From the IMG/VR virus record IMGVR_UViG_3300048929_000160, positions 1 to 25,999 of that record: a DNA stretch of 25,999 nt. The stretch is one strand, 5' to 3'. Positions 8,032-16,217 of the stretch are shown here, piece after piece. A program made the position numbers and the translations under genes. Every line of letters begins with the position of its first letter. Positions within the stretch are counted from its first letter, which is position 1. Below the pieces are notes generated by a model that was given only the letters and a program-made list of their open reading frames with translations, had not been told where the DNA came from and did no database searches. This stretch comes from a virus.

Positions 8032-8760
8032 TCAATCATGAAAGGTTGCTGAATCTTTAAGAACGTGTCTGAGGATTTTTACCGTACGTTCTCGCCAATA
8101 CCCCCCATACGGCACTCTCTGACTCAACCTGCCGTACATGTGATGTAGCAACATATTGCCTTCAAGCAGGATCCCTGCGTGATTCCATTTATCGGACTGA
8201 GCCTGAATGATCACCAGGTCCCCCTCTGCTGGCGCGCCGGAGAACTCTCGAAAGCCGCATTCGTACCAGCAATCCTGATAGAAATTATCCGGATACTGTT
8301 TTTCCCACCACGGGTAATCGACTCGGTAGTCATTCAACTCAATTCCGTGCGTCTGCAGGAAGTAGCTCATCACCAAACCCCAGCAGTCCGTATGCCCCAG
8401 CACGAACGGGCGTTCGAGTAACGGCAGTTCGCCACGCGGCTGAATGGTACGAAAATCCCCCTCCGGCCAGCTGACGATGTGCCAGGGCAATTCAGTGGCG
8501 TCACATTGGGCCTTATCGAGCTCGCTCGGCTGCGTCGTTGCGTCTGGGTGGCTGTGGACTACGGCTATCACCGTTCCCCAGTCCTCCGCGTCAGCATAGC
8601 CCTCCGGATCGAGATGGAAATGCTCGGTCGGCTCCGTGGCCAGATTGCGGCATGGAAAGTATTTCACGACGCGCGATTTCTGCGCCAATACGCCGCAGCA
8701 CTCCCTCGGATACTCTGCCTCAGCATGTGCCATGATGGCCTGAATCTGTTTATCGTCCAT
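8032..8760 (-). CDS. K: Tail tip assembly protein K (JAMM plus NlpC/P60 peptidase)
   Basis: The 242-aa protein has two enzyme domains. Residues 1-110 are a JAB1/MPN (JAMM) metallopeptidase-like domain: Glu in YPRECCG (about 20), HSHPD (about 69-73) and a downstream SELD Asp. Residues 115-240 are NlpC/P60: the HTDCWGLV nucleophile Cys near 125, then KWNHAGILLE with the likely catalytic His. In lambda, K acts in tail-tip assembly and probably in cell-wall cleavage. The gene starts 4 bp after L ends, as in lambda. Downstream, I is displaced by inserted genes. Confidence 0.95.
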   Translation of the reverse strand: MDDKQIQAIMAHAEAEYPRECCGVLAQKSRVVKYFPCRNLATEPTEHFHLDPEGYADAEDWGTVIAVVHSHPDATTQPSELDKAQCDATELPWHIVSWPEGDFRTIQPRGELPLLERPFVLGHTDCWGLVMSYFLQTHGIELNDYRVDYPWWEKQYPDNFYQDCWYECGFREFSGAPAEGDLVIIQAQSDKWNHAGILLEGNMLLHHMYGRLSQRVPYGGYWRERTVKILRHVLKDSATFHD

Positions 8761-8764
8761 CGCG

Positions 8765-9517
8765 TTAACTCTTCAGTAAGCTGGTGCCGGGGAAACCGCC
8801 GAAGTCGAGTTCATTGTCTGCACCAAACCGGCATTTACAGCCCGACAGTGAGCCGGGGCAAACATCCTTTGATGGGTCATCAACCGGGTTGTTGAATTTG
8901 TCGAAATAGGCGGTACCAGAATATGAACAGCCGTTACCCGTCCGGTACCAGCCATTTATCGCCCACGTACAGATGGCGTGGATCTGGCGCTTGGGCAGCA
9001 TTTCCCCCTGCAGGTCCATCGGACTACTGAGGGTGAATTCGACAAGCTGATTGTTTTCCTGGCTCTTACTGTCGATATAGAAAACGCTGAGTTTTTCCTG
9101 TGTCGGGTCTGCAGTCGAATTCCCATCAGTAAAATTTCTCGCGTCCAGATAATGCTTCAGCGTGTCATGGATGATGACCTTTGCCTGCAGCATGTCGTCA
9201 TAGGCCAGACACAGTGCTGTAATGCTGCTATTCAGGTTAGCGACCGTGAGCTTGGGCTGCGCTGATGAACCATCCGTTGAATCTTCAAGCCCTTCAATCT
9301 GTGTCGGCCACGCAGAATACTCCAGCCCTTGCCACCAGACAGATTTCGGCGGCAACTTCGATTCATCACCACCTGCAGCGGCAATTTCTTCCGGCGTGTG
9401 TGGCAGCGTTTCATTGTGAAAGCGCAGAATATCTGCGCCAAATGCAGATCCATCAACTTCGAAAAGGCGTAGCTTGTCGCCCGGCTCCAGCTTCTGGACG
9501 TCAGTATTCATTACCAT
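8765..9517 (-). CDS. L: Minor tail protein L (iron-sulfur tip protein)
   Basis: The 250-aa protein matches lambda gpL in length and position between M and K. The C-terminal part carries conserved cysteines (AICTWAINGWYRTGNGCSYSG, then DVCPGSLSGCKCRFG); in lambda gpL four such Cys hold a 4Fe-4S cluster. L is part of the distal tail below the tube. The chosen start is the ATG at 9517. A second in-frame ATG lies two codons later and both have weak Shine-Dalgarno sequences, so either may be used. Confidence 0.93.
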   Translation of the reverse strand: MVMNTDVQKLEPGDKLRLFEVDGSAFGADILRFHNETLPHTPEEIAAAGGDESKLPPKSVWWQGLEYSAWPTQIEGLEDSTDGSSAQPKLTVANLNSSITALCLAYDDMLQAKVIIHDTLKHYLDARNFTDGNSTADPTQEKLSVFYIDSKSQENNQLVEFTLSSPMDLQGEMLPKRQIHAICTWAINGWYRTGNGCSYSGTAYFDKFNNPVDDPSKDVCPGSLSGCKCRFGADNELDFGGFPGTSLLKS

Positions 9518-9531
9518 GTGATTGCCTGCTG

Positions 9532-9873
9532 TCAGACCGAATAAGCCTGCTCAAAGGTGAAGGAAACGCTCATCGTGGCGCCGCCTGTCGGCATAGCCTT
9601 GATGGAGTCAGCCGTAACACGATAAAGCCCGGTCACGCCATACGGTGGCGTCCAGGCACATGACTTCGTAACGTGGGCGCGAACGAAAGCAAGGATGGGT
9701 TTCATGTCCTTTTCCCTCCCCTGAAAAGTGAGCGACCACGTCTGGGTTTCCGGATTGATCCCGTCACCGGAGACTTGTTTATATCCGTCGCCAAACTGAG
9801 CACCGCGCACGTGCCAGTCATATGCTCCTTCAGGCGTTCCCTGCACGCGCCAGCTGAACGTCTCGATTGCCAT
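9532..9873 (-). CDS. M: Minor tail protein M
   Basis: The 113-aa protein fits the lambda gpM family in size, position and sequence: TFSWRVQGTPEG at the start, VRGAQFGDGYKQVSGDGIN, and a SVSFTFEQAYSV C-terminus. In lambda, M joins the tail tip after L and before the tube is built. It follows the tape measure gene, with a strong hairpin in the gap whose stem reaches into the tape measure stop codon. The start at 9873 is preceded by ATGGGGAATTT, which supplies GGGG as ribosome binding site. Confidence 0.93.
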   Translation of the reverse strand: MAIETFSWRVQGTPEGAYDWHVRGAQFGDGYKQVSGDGINPETQTWSLTFQGREKDMKPILAFVRAHVTKSCAWTPPYGVTGLYRVTADSIKAMPTGGATMSVSFTFEQAYSV

Positions 9874-9890
9874 AAATTCCCCATTAAAAA

Positions 9891-9906
9891 ACCGCCCAAA
9901 GGCGGT
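9891..9906 (-). terminator. Terminator-like hairpin between tape measure and M
   Basis: On the minus strand ACCGCC-TTTG-GGCGGT is extended by A/T pairs and followed by a run of T. The upstream arm overlaps the tape measure stop codon. Confidence 0.75.
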
Positions 9907-12755
9907 TAACGTGAGTTTTGTGCGTTGTATATCAGCCCACCGGGACGGAGAGCTTTCGCAATGCCATCTCTGACAGACTGATCAATAACCTGTTGGTAGG
10001 CTTTGCCGATTGCATCTCTGTTACCCGATGTCTGCTGCTGGTTGCTGCCGCTTTGCACGACAACAGAGGTTTGAACAACTGTCGAATTCGACTGGCCACC
10101 GGACAGGCCGAACATTCCAGCATTCCCCCCAACCAGACCACCATCAGCATAACCCCGCATCATTGAATACAGGTTATCGACGCCGATCCGGCTGGTGGCT
10201 TCCTTGGTCATGACAAATTCACCGCGGTGAACGATACCTGCTGGCTCGAACTTATCACCTTCGCCGGTATAACCACCGGAATCAAACGATAGCCCACTGT
10301 AGGCACCCGATGAAAACGAACTGTTAGAGGCCGCTATGGCAGTACTTGAACCCGCCGAGAACGAGCTGCTAATCCATCCCATCGCAGCCTGAACCGCCTG
10401 GGCAATAAGCAACTTATTGATGATATCGACAATGCTTGTCAGGAATGTTTTTGCGAAGCTTTTCACACTGGCTTTGCCCGTCGTTTCCAGCGTCGTCATC
10501 ATCGAAGACATATCACTGAGGGTTGTTTGCGCCAACTGACCTGTCGCAGTGAACACGTCGCTGGCGTTCTCGCCGAACTGCGCGATCCCCTGATTCATGC
10601 CTGTCAGCCAGTCGCCTTGATTGGCATCTTCTTGATCCCATCCAGCGCGCAGCGCCTCTTTCGCACGGTTATATTCTTCGGTAATCTTCGACAGTGCGGC
10701 AGCATCAGTTATCCCGTCAGTCTGCTTGCGAAACGTATTGTTGAGCTGTGTCGCCTCATCGACACGCCCCGCCTGTCTGGTTGTTAACCCGAACTTATCC
10801 TGCGTCTGGGCATTTTTACTGACGATGGACGTGGTGTAGTCCTGCATCTGCTTGAGCGCCTTCACGGCCTTCTCGCGCTGTACGTTCTCGCGGGACAGCT
10901 GCGCCTCAAGCTGCAGACTGGCGCTGATTTCACCTGAGCGCGCCAGCAGAGACTTCTGATCGGCGGTCAGGATAGTTTTGCTCTTCAGATCAGCAATCTG
11001 TTGAGTAAATTTAGCCAGCTGCTGTTCCTGACTGGTGAGCGTCGAGCTGGCAGATACCTGATTCCTGAGTGCGGCAACACGCTGCTGGCTCGCTAATAGT
11101 TCCCGCGTGCCGGCATCATCCTGAAAGGCCCTTTCCTTAGGGGTTTTTGGGATCTGGCTTTTCTTGGCCTGTTCGACTTCCTTCTCTCTGGCCGCAATCA
11201 GCTTACCGGCGTTCGCAATTGCTTCTTGATCGCCAGAATTAGCAATGAGTTTTGCTTTTTGCCTAGCTTCTGCAAGCCTGGCTTCTGAACCGGCAACTCG
11301 GTCGGTCGCTAAATACTCTTTATTTATCCAGTCGACTCGCTCTTTGGTTGCCAAATTCCCAGCAATGGTTGCAGCCGTGACATCTCCGAGTAAGCTCTTT
11401 TGCTTATCAATGAGCGCAGCTGCAGGATCATAAGCACCACCCAATGCAACGTTTTGCTTCGTTCCATCGCTGCCAGCGTAATAGTTTCTCTGCTCCTCAA
11501 TGGCTTCGCTCCAGGCACTTTTGATGCCGAGAACTTTCAGCTTATGATCTTCAATAATTGAATTCAGGCCGCTAAAATCCGCGCTATTTTTATAGTCATC
11601 AGCGTATTTTTTGGCATCTGAATATCCAATGCCGACCGAAAGCATCTTGTTAACTGCCTGATCTGCACCGTCGCTGATGGTGATAAAAAGCTTACTGGTG
11701 TCTTCGACAGACTGGTTTGACGCATCCGCGATGCCGATGATGTTGAGCGCCAACTTAGTGGCCGCATCACCAGTTACACCAAGGTTTTTAGAGACACTGG
11801 CGGTAGTGTCGTCGATTACCTGTTTAGACTTATAAATGGCAAGATAGGCACCGCCAAAAACTGCCGCAGTGCCAGCAATGAGCAAATTCATCGGCGTGAT
11901 GAAAGTGGACAAAGCTTTTGCCGCCGCACCGATGCCACCGAACGAATCTTTAATCTGTCCGCCTTGTTGAATGGCGACCATGTATACCGGCATGCCCGAT
12001 GCAAGAGATGTGACAACATCGGTTAACTGAGCAGGTAGCTGGCGCATCGCCTGACGGTACTGCCCGGCGGAAATAGTCCCTGTTTTCCAGGCCCTTTCCT
12101 GCTCCCGGAGTTTGGCGATCAGAGGGGCTGCCTGCTGTGTCACGCCTAACTGAGCGGCACGGTACTCCTGAATTTCAGCAGCCGTTTTACCTTGGAGTTC
12201 GATCTGCTCGCGTAAGCGTTGCAGATAATTTTCTTTCGCTGTAGCCGCAGCCTTATCTTGTTGTGCCGCAGCTGCTGCCGCACGTCCTTCTGCAGTTCGT
12301 GCTTCTGCTGCCCGTCCGAGCTCATCCCGCGTCTGTTGAATGGTGCGAGATGCATCGCGGAACGTGTCACTGTCGATCAGCCCTTTGGCGTTGAAGCGCG
12401 ACAGTTGCTGCTCCATGTTGTCGAGCTTTTCGAATGCTGCAGTTACAGGATTGATCTGGGTCAGCAGCGTGCGTAACTCCTGCTGCTGCTGAGCAGTCGC
12501 CTGCGCCGCGCCTTTCGTGCTGGCTTCGTTCTGCTTTAGACCTTCAGTGAATTCGCGCACGCGCCGGTGCGTGTCTTCCACTTCCCGGGCAACTTCAGCA
12601 GAAGCTTTTGCGGCCCCTTTGCCGCTGGCGCCGAAATTATCAGCTTCCTTTGCTGCGTCGGCCGCTGCGTCAGCAAATTTATCCAGCTCGTTACTACCGC
12701 GCTCAACGTCAGACGTATTGACCCGGAGCGAAATCGTTGCAATATCACCAGCCAT
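9906..12755 (-). CDS. H: Tail length tape measure protein H
   Basis: The 949-aa protein is helical and Ala/Gln-rich. Heptad-type coiled coil spans about residues 15-240. The family-typical RQLPAQLTDVVTSLASGMP...AIQQGGQIKDSFGG follows (about 230-270), then a hydrophobic segment at 283-308, more coiled coil, and a lambda-H-type C-terminal domain with a Ser/Gly-rich stretch. The protein sets tail length and is ejected during DNA delivery. Its ATG overlaps the TAA of the upstream GT frame as TAATG, which suggests translational coupling. It ends in LRPGGLIYNAQNSR; a closely similar LRPGG(I)LY end is seen in the unrelated gene at 25399-25896. Confidence 0.96.
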   Translation of the reverse strand: MAGDIATISLRVNTSDVERGSNELDKFADAAADAAKEADNFGASGKGAAKASAEVAREVEDTHRRVREFTEGLKQNEASTKGAAQATAQQQQELRTLLTQINPVTAAFEKLDNMEQQLSRFNAKGLIDSDTFRDASRTIQQTRDELGRAAEARTAEGRAAAAAAQQDKAAATAKENYLQRLREQIELQGKTAAEIQEYRAAQLGVTQQAAPLIAKLREQERAWKTGTISAGQYRQAMRQLPAQLTDVVTSLASGMPVYMVAIQQGGQIKDSFGGIGAAAKALSTFITPMNLLIAGTAAVFGGAYLAIYKSKQVIDDTTASVSKNLGVTGDAATKLALNIIGIADASNQSVEDTSKLFITISDGADQAVNKMLSVGIGYSDAKKYADDYKNSADFSGLNSIIEDHKLKVLGIKSAWSEAIEEQRNYYAGSDGTKQNVALGGAYDPAAALIDKQKSLLGDVTAATIAGNLATKERVDWINKEYLATDRVAGSEARLAEARQKAKLIANSGDQEAIANAGKLIAAREKEVEQAKKSQIPKTPKERAFQDDAGTRELLASQQRVAALRNQVSASSTLTSQEQQLAKFTQQIADLKSKTILTADQKSLLARSGEISASLQLEAQLSRENVQREKAVKALKQMQDYTTSIVSKNAQTQDKFGLTTRQAGRVDEATQLNNTFRKQTDGITDAAALSKITEEYNRAKEALRAGWDQEDANQGDWLTGMNQGIAQFGENASDVFTATGQLAQTTLSDMSSMMTTLETTGKASVKSFAKTFLTSIVDIINKLLIAQAVQAAMGWISSSFSAGSSTAIAASNSSFSSGAYSGLSFDSGGYTGEGDKFEPAGIVHRGEFVMTKEATSRIGVDNLYSMMRGYADGGLVGGNAGMFGLSGGQSNSTVVQTSVVVQSGSNQQQTSGNRDAIGKAYQQVIDQSVRDGIAKALRPGGLIYNAQNSR

Positions 12756-13371
12756 TACGCCCCCTTATGCATAAGTGTCAGCGCCGTTCTTTCCATTATT
12801 CGGATGTCATGCAGCGCGGTTGCTTCGTCGTCTATCCCGTGAGTACGCATCAGCCAGGGCAGGCAGTTGTAATCCAGACCGGTCGCCCCGCTCACCCCCA
12901 CGCGCCACTGCGTGCTTGCCGCCTGAAAGACGTCGAAGGCAGGCCAAACGTCGGGCCAGACATCGATAATGACCTGTTCGAAGTCATCCGCTGTTAGCCC
13001 CATACCGGCCAGCTCTTCAGCAGTGGGATCAGGCTTATAGAACGCCAAGGCAACCGCTATTAGTTTTTTTCGCGATTACCCAGCAGTTCTGCGTAATATG
13101 CTTTCATGATCGCCTCACCGGCGCGCGGATAGTTATCCAGTAAGATTTCAACGTTTTCCTGATTGAACTCGTCAGGGAGCGCCCAGCCTTCAGTGATTTC
13201 AAGTAGGAATTGAGAGATGTGCTTACCTTCGACCTTCTCCAGATCCGCCAGCTCTTTGATCGGGCGATGCTTAAACGTGAAGGTCACAATCCCTGGCTCG
13301 TCGCCCGGCACGGGAATAGTCACATCGGCTTTAAACGTTGGGTTCGGTTTTAATTTGAATTTGGCTGCCAT
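12755..13371 (-). CDS. Tail assembly chaperone GT, made by -1 frameshift
   Basis: Ribosomes slipping back one base at A-AAA-AAC (13069-13063) leave frame G just before its TAA and enter a frame open to 12755. The product would be 205 aa: about 103 residues of G plus a T domain containing PDPTAEELAGMGLTADDF, a DUF1799-like sequence. The T frame has only a TTG (13048) near its beginning and no ribosome binding site before it, so independent initiation is unlikely. In lambda the G and GT pair, also made by -1 frameshifting, chaperones the tape measure while the tube grows. The gene order G-T-H here is the same. Confidence 0.8.
13060..13371 (-). CDS. G: Tail assembly chaperone G
   Basis: The 103-aa acidic protein starts MAAKFKLKPNPTFKADVTIPVPG and contains FTFKHRPIKELADLEK, typical of siphovirus tail assembly chaperones located between the tail tube and tape measure genes. 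GAGG precedes the ATG. It ends GNREKN at a TAA that lies inside the frameshift region, so most ribosomes make G and a minority make GT. G is expected to coat the tape measure and recruit tail tube subunits. Confidence 0.88.
   Translation of the reverse strand: MAAKFKLKPNPTFKADVTIPVPGDEPGIVTFTFKHRPIKELADLEKVEGKHISQFLLEITEGWALPDEFNQENVEILLDNYPRAGEAIMKAYYAELLGNREKN
13063..13069 (-). other. Programmed -1 frameshift slippery site A-AAA-AAC
   Basis: The heptamer is in the correct phase (X XXY YYZ) relative to frame G, one codon before the G stop, and joins exactly the frame that carries the T domain. No obvious strong downstream hairpin or pseudoknot was found by eye. Confidence 0.8.
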
Positions 13372-13400
13372 GGTGGCCTCGGTAAATGAGTGAAGAAAAA

Positions 13401-13414
13401 GCCCGTTGCCGGGC
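13401..13414 (-). terminator. Terminator-like hairpin between tail tube and G
   Basis: On the minus strand AGCCCG-GCAA-CGGGCT is followed by TTTTC. The short T-run suggests weak termination. Confidence 0.6.
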
Positions 13415-13431
13415 TCAAATTAGCGGGTCAA

Positions 13432-14109
13432 TCAGCTGGAAGGCTCCGCTGCGGTGTCCTTGTAGAACGTCATGTCGCGAGACTGCACTGCAAAGGCTGC
13501 CTGAACGGTTTCGACCGCATTCACCGCCGTAGTCGGCTGTGGGTCAAAGGATGGGATGCCTGACCAGTAGCGCATTTCTTTGGCCTTCGGCACGTACATT
13601 CGCAGAGGCAACGTGTCACCACTTCGGTCACCGGCTGTCAATACGCCGTAAATTGGCAGAGTGGAATCATGCGCCAGCGTGAAGGTCTGCGTTTTCGCCG
13701 CTTTGTACGTTGCCAGGTTTCGCTGGCGGTCATCGGACAGGAACTGAATCTGCACGTACTGCTGATCGCCACCACTGGAGGCAACCTCTGTGATTTGGGG
13801 GATCTCCGTCCATTCTGTCACTTTGCGCAATGAGCTCACACCCGCGCCAGCGGCGAAGAAATTGGTGTCAGAGGTGTTGAGCACATCGATGGTGATCGAC
13901 GTCGCTGTCTGGCTTGAGACGCGGGCGACCAGGTTATCAATAAGCCCCCAGCCGGATGAGATAAGTACAACATCATTGACCGCTAAACCGTGACCAGTGG
14001 CAACGGTGAAGACCGCACCTTCTGCGTTTGTTACTGCGGTTGCTGCCACTGCGGCATCGAGTTTTGACCCGACGAATACAGTCGCGCCGTTAGGCAATGC
14101 AAAGCCCAT
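13432..14109 (-). CDS. Major tail tube protein
   Basis: The 225-aa protein lies at the lambda V position, between the tail terminator and the G chaperone. It contains WTEIPQITEVASSGGDQQYVQIQFLSDD and KTQTFTLAHDSTLP, typical of siphovirus tube proteins of the TTP type. Near residues 25-90 is an additional beta-rich, Thr/Val-rich insert (GHGLAVNDVVLISSGWG). GGAG precedes the ATG. The subunits would stack as hexamers around the tape measure. Confidence 0.88.
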   Translation of the reverse strand: MGFALPNGATVFVGSKLDAAVAATAVTNAEGAVFTVATGHGLAVNDVVLISSGWGLIDNLVARVSSQTATSITIDVLNTSDTNFFAAGAGVSSLRKVTEWTEIPQITEVASSGGDQQYVQIQFLSDDRQRNLATYKAAKTQTFTLAHDSTLPIYGVLTAGDRSGDTLPLRMYVPKAKEMRYWSGIPSFDPQPTTAVNAVETVQAAFAVQSRDMTFYKDTAAEPSS

Positions 14110-14155
14110 GGGAATTCTCCATTAAGAGGGATTTTAAACCGCTAGCAGGCGGCGC

Positions 14156-14563
14156 TTACGAGATGTCAGCGCGATAAGACATGCTGACGGGGATGGTGTA
14201 AGAGGTGTCGGAAGAAATGCCCGCGAAAGCGCTGGGGGCGCTGTTGATATAACAAGTCAGTCCGCCGTCACTCATCTCCTGATTCTCAGGGAACAGCTGG
14301 ATCAGTTGTTCGGCGATGAGACCGCCAGCCGCTTTTCCGGTACCGGCAAGCGCGATAACGTTGATCTGGTAGACGCCGCGAAACACTTTGGCCTGTCGGC
14401 TGAGGTCGATCGCAACCGTCGTCGCAGGCATAACGTGGGATTCAACATAGATGCCATCGGGAGGACTGAACCCGATATTGTCAAAAGCTACCTGCAGCCC
14501 CTGTGCTTCTGCCCACTCGCTCAGTCGCGCCTCAAGCAGCTGAGTTATGACCTGTTGGCTCAC
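14156..14563 (-). CDS. Tail terminator protein (DUF4128-like)
   Basis: The 135-aa protein begins with GTG at 14563, preceded by a perfect GGAGG. The GTG overlaps the stop of the upstream gene by 4 nt (GTGA), so the two are coupled. It contains LEARLSEWAEAQGLQVAFDNIGF and the PVSMSYRADIS end seen in the DUF4128 family. This matches the lambda U role, a ring that caps the tube and joins it to the head. The order (completion protein, terminator, tube) matches lambda Z-U-V. Confidence 0.85.
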   Translation of the reverse strand: MSQQVITQLLEARLSEWAEAQGLQVAFDNIGFSPPDGIYVESHVMPATTVAIDLSRQAKVFRGVYQINVIALAGTGKAAGGLIAEQLIQLFPENQEMSDGGLTCYINSAPSAFAGISSDTSYTIPVSMSYRADIS

Positions 14564-15144
14564 GGTCTCACCTCCTGCACTGCTTCAGTAAAGAAACGCT
14601 GAAACTCTTCAGCAGTGATGCGCACCATGCCACCGGGTGCCTGTTTTGAATGGCCGAACTCCAGCAGATATGCATAAGGCACGTTGTTGCAGAAGTAGAT
14701 GGATTTGGTACCGACCTTAAACGATGCCATGACCAGGCCACCGGCCGCTTTTGTCGCCCCACCACTTTTATCGATGACGCCCGTTTCTCCGGTTGCTGGC
14801 GCATCCAGTGATACCTGCCAGTTACCACGGAAACGGCCGCCGGTATAACCCGCTGGAGCTTTCACATCCATGCCGTCACTAACTCGGGCCTTGCGCTTCA
14901 GGCGTCCGGTTTTGGTCAGGTTGGCAGCATCGGATTTCAGGGCTTCGTTATAGTCGAACACCTCTTTGTTGTAGGCCACTGCAGTCTGGTTGACAGCCCA
15001 CACTTCGGGGTTTCCAACCGGAGACATGTCGACGAGGCGGGCAAGAATTTTGATACCGGTAGCGCGGATCACTTCTTCCTGGTTGGCTTTGGCCGTCGCG
15101 ACGAAGGCGTTAATCGAGGCCATGAACGAATCATTATCAGCCAT
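14560..15144 (-). CDS. Tail completion protein (HK97 gp10-like)
   Basis: This 194-aa protein has ILARLVDMSPVGNPEVW near the start, FRGNWQVSLDAP in the middle and IYFCNNVPYAYLLEFGHSKQAPGGM near the end. These are characteristic of the HK97 gp10/lambda Z-like family that finishes the head-proximal end of the tail. GAGGG precedes the ATG at 15144, and the upstream gene ends 2 bp before it. It overlaps the tail terminator gene. Confidence 0.85.
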   Translation of the reverse strand: MADNDSFMASINAFVATAKANQEEVIRATGIKILARLVDMSPVGNPEVWAVNQTAVAYNKEVFDYNEALKSDAANLTKTGRLKRKARVSDGMDVKAPAGYTGGRFRGNWQVSLDAPATGETGVIDKSGGATKAAGGLVMASFKVGTKSIYFCNNVPYAYLLEFGHSKQAPGGMVRITAEEFQRFFTEAVQEVRP

Positions 15145-15146
15145 GG

Positions 15147-15497
15147 TTACGCCCTCAGCTGCGCTTTATAGCAAATCAGCATCGCCGCCGGTTTTACTGG
15201 CCCCGGTAACACAACGCGGTACTTTTTGCCGTCCACCTCGATCCGGTCATCAGTCCTAATTTCGACGGCATATGTAGCGGTCAGTTTGATGTCACCATTC
15301 TGGATCCGCGTCCCATCGATTTCACCTGGTGCATAAGCCGTAACGACCCCGACCGGCTTCGCCGTTTCAACAGGCGTGGTAACTTCTTTGCCTGCCACCA
15401 TATTCACAGTACCGCCACGGGTGAGCTGGTATTGCTGTCCGTTCTCGGTCAGAAGTCGGGTTGCGGTTGCGCGCATTCGCAAATAGTTGATTGCCAT
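15147..15497 (-). CDS. Neck protein, probable head closure or stopper
   Basis: The 116-aa protein is mostly beta-strand (for example IKLTATYAVEIRTDDRIEVDGKKYRVVLPGP) and lies between the DnaT-like connector and the tail completion gene. Its fold pattern and place suit the small stopper proteins of siphovirus necks, which hold DNA in the filled head. The assignment rests mainly on position. GAGG precedes the ATG, and the upstream gene ends 1 bp before it. Confidence 0.7.
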   Translation of the reverse strand: MAINYLRMRATATRLLTENGQQYQLTRGGTVNMVAGKEVTTPVETAKPVGVVTAYAPGEIDGTRIQNGDIKLTATYAVEIRTDDRIEVDGKKYRVVLPGPVKPAAMLICYKAQLRA

Positions 15498-15498
15498 A

Positions 15499-15981
15499 TC
15501 ATCCTCGAACCACCTGAACCTGTGTGCTGCTCGTCACCATTCCTCGCAGCAAGCCGTTCAGCCAGGCGAATGAAGGCACATCGGTTGATGAACCCTCCGC
15601 ATAAGAGACGCTGACTGCGCCGGTCACTGTTTCTTGTGTCACCTGCCCGCCACCGGAAAATGAAGGTTGCAGCTCAGTTTCTTGCGCTTCAACGGCTAAC
15701 CGGCATTGGGCCTGGATGAGTTGTTTCGGGATGGACTTGCTCGGTAGCACATAGCCATCAACAAAAACATAGCTGCGCGGCCAGGCCAGTGGTTGGGAAG
15801 GAACTGAGCGGGTACCCTTCCACTTCAACGCTTCGAGGTAATCCATAGCCTGAACGAGTAGCTGCTCACATTCGGCGACGTCATCCGGCACGGCGTAACC
15901 CCGTAGTAAGGCAAGTTCACGCATGTCAGCGGCGCTGGCGTAGCTTTCAAAGTCAGGCGAATCTGGATCTGTTGTCAGCAT
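15499..15981 (-). CDS. Head-tail connector, DnaT-like family
   Basis: This 160-aa protein has a helical N-terminal half (YASAADMRELALLRGYAVPD, LLVQAMDYLEALKWKGTRS) followed by QPLAWPRSYVFVDGYVLPS. That pattern is often annotated as a putative DnaT-like ssDNA-binding protein in phage head modules. By position after the coat gene it is more likely the adaptor ring on the portal (lambda W/HK97 gp6-like role). No DNA-binding motif is evident. GGAG precedes the ATG. Confidence 0.75.
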   Translation of the reverse strand: MLTTDPDSPDFESYASAADMRELALLRGYAVPDDVAECEQLLVQAMDYLEALKWKGTRSVPSQPLAWPRSYVFVDGYVLPSKSIPKQLIQAQCRLAVEAQETELQPSFSGGGQVTQETVTGAVSVSYAEGSSTDVPSFAWLNGLLRGMVTSSTQVQVVRG

Positions 15982-15992
15982 CCCTCAGCTCC

Positions 15993-16172
15993 TTACTCTG
16001 ATTCCGCAACGTGCCAGCCTTGATCCAGCCAACGGGTAACCTCATCGGCGTGAACATCTGCCAATACTGGGCCGCCTGTATGCTCTGGCTCATCGCGGAA
16101 CATTGCAACGCTCGTTACATCGGTTTCAGCAGCGTCTTTTTCAGCACGCTGCTCTTTGGTTAATCCAGCCAT
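15993..16172 (-). CDS. Small acidic protein after the coat gene
   Basis: The 59-aa protein starts at the ATG at 16172, which has GGAGG at good spacing. A longer frame reaching 16199 would need a TTG inside the hairpin and is rejected. The sequence is acidic, with DEPEHTGGPVLADVHADEV followed by TRWLDQGWHVAESE. Small proteins of this kind recur between coat and connector genes in related phages, but the function is unknown. A decoration or assembly role is a guess from position. Confidence 0.72.
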   Translation of the reverse strand: MAGLTKEQRAEKDAAETDVTSVAMFRDEPEHTGGPVLADVHADEVTRWLDQGWHVAESE

Positions 16173-16191
16173 ATTAGCCTCCAATAAATAA

Positions 16192-16205
16192 GGGGCCAAA
16201 GCCCC
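16192..16205 (-). terminator. Terminator-like hairpin after the coat gene
   Basis: On the minus strand GGGGC-TTTG-GCCCC, extended by AA/TT, is followed by TTATTTATT. It lies 12 bp after the coat stop and before the 59-aa gene. It may reduce transcription downstream of the coat gene. Confidence 0.65.
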
Positions 16206-16217
16206 TTCAAATAACGG

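Noticed and set aside
12755-13048. Independent gene for the T domain starting at TTG 13048
   Set aside because: No ribosome binding site, and the -1 frame from the slippery heptamer enters it without a stop, so it is explained better as the GT extension.
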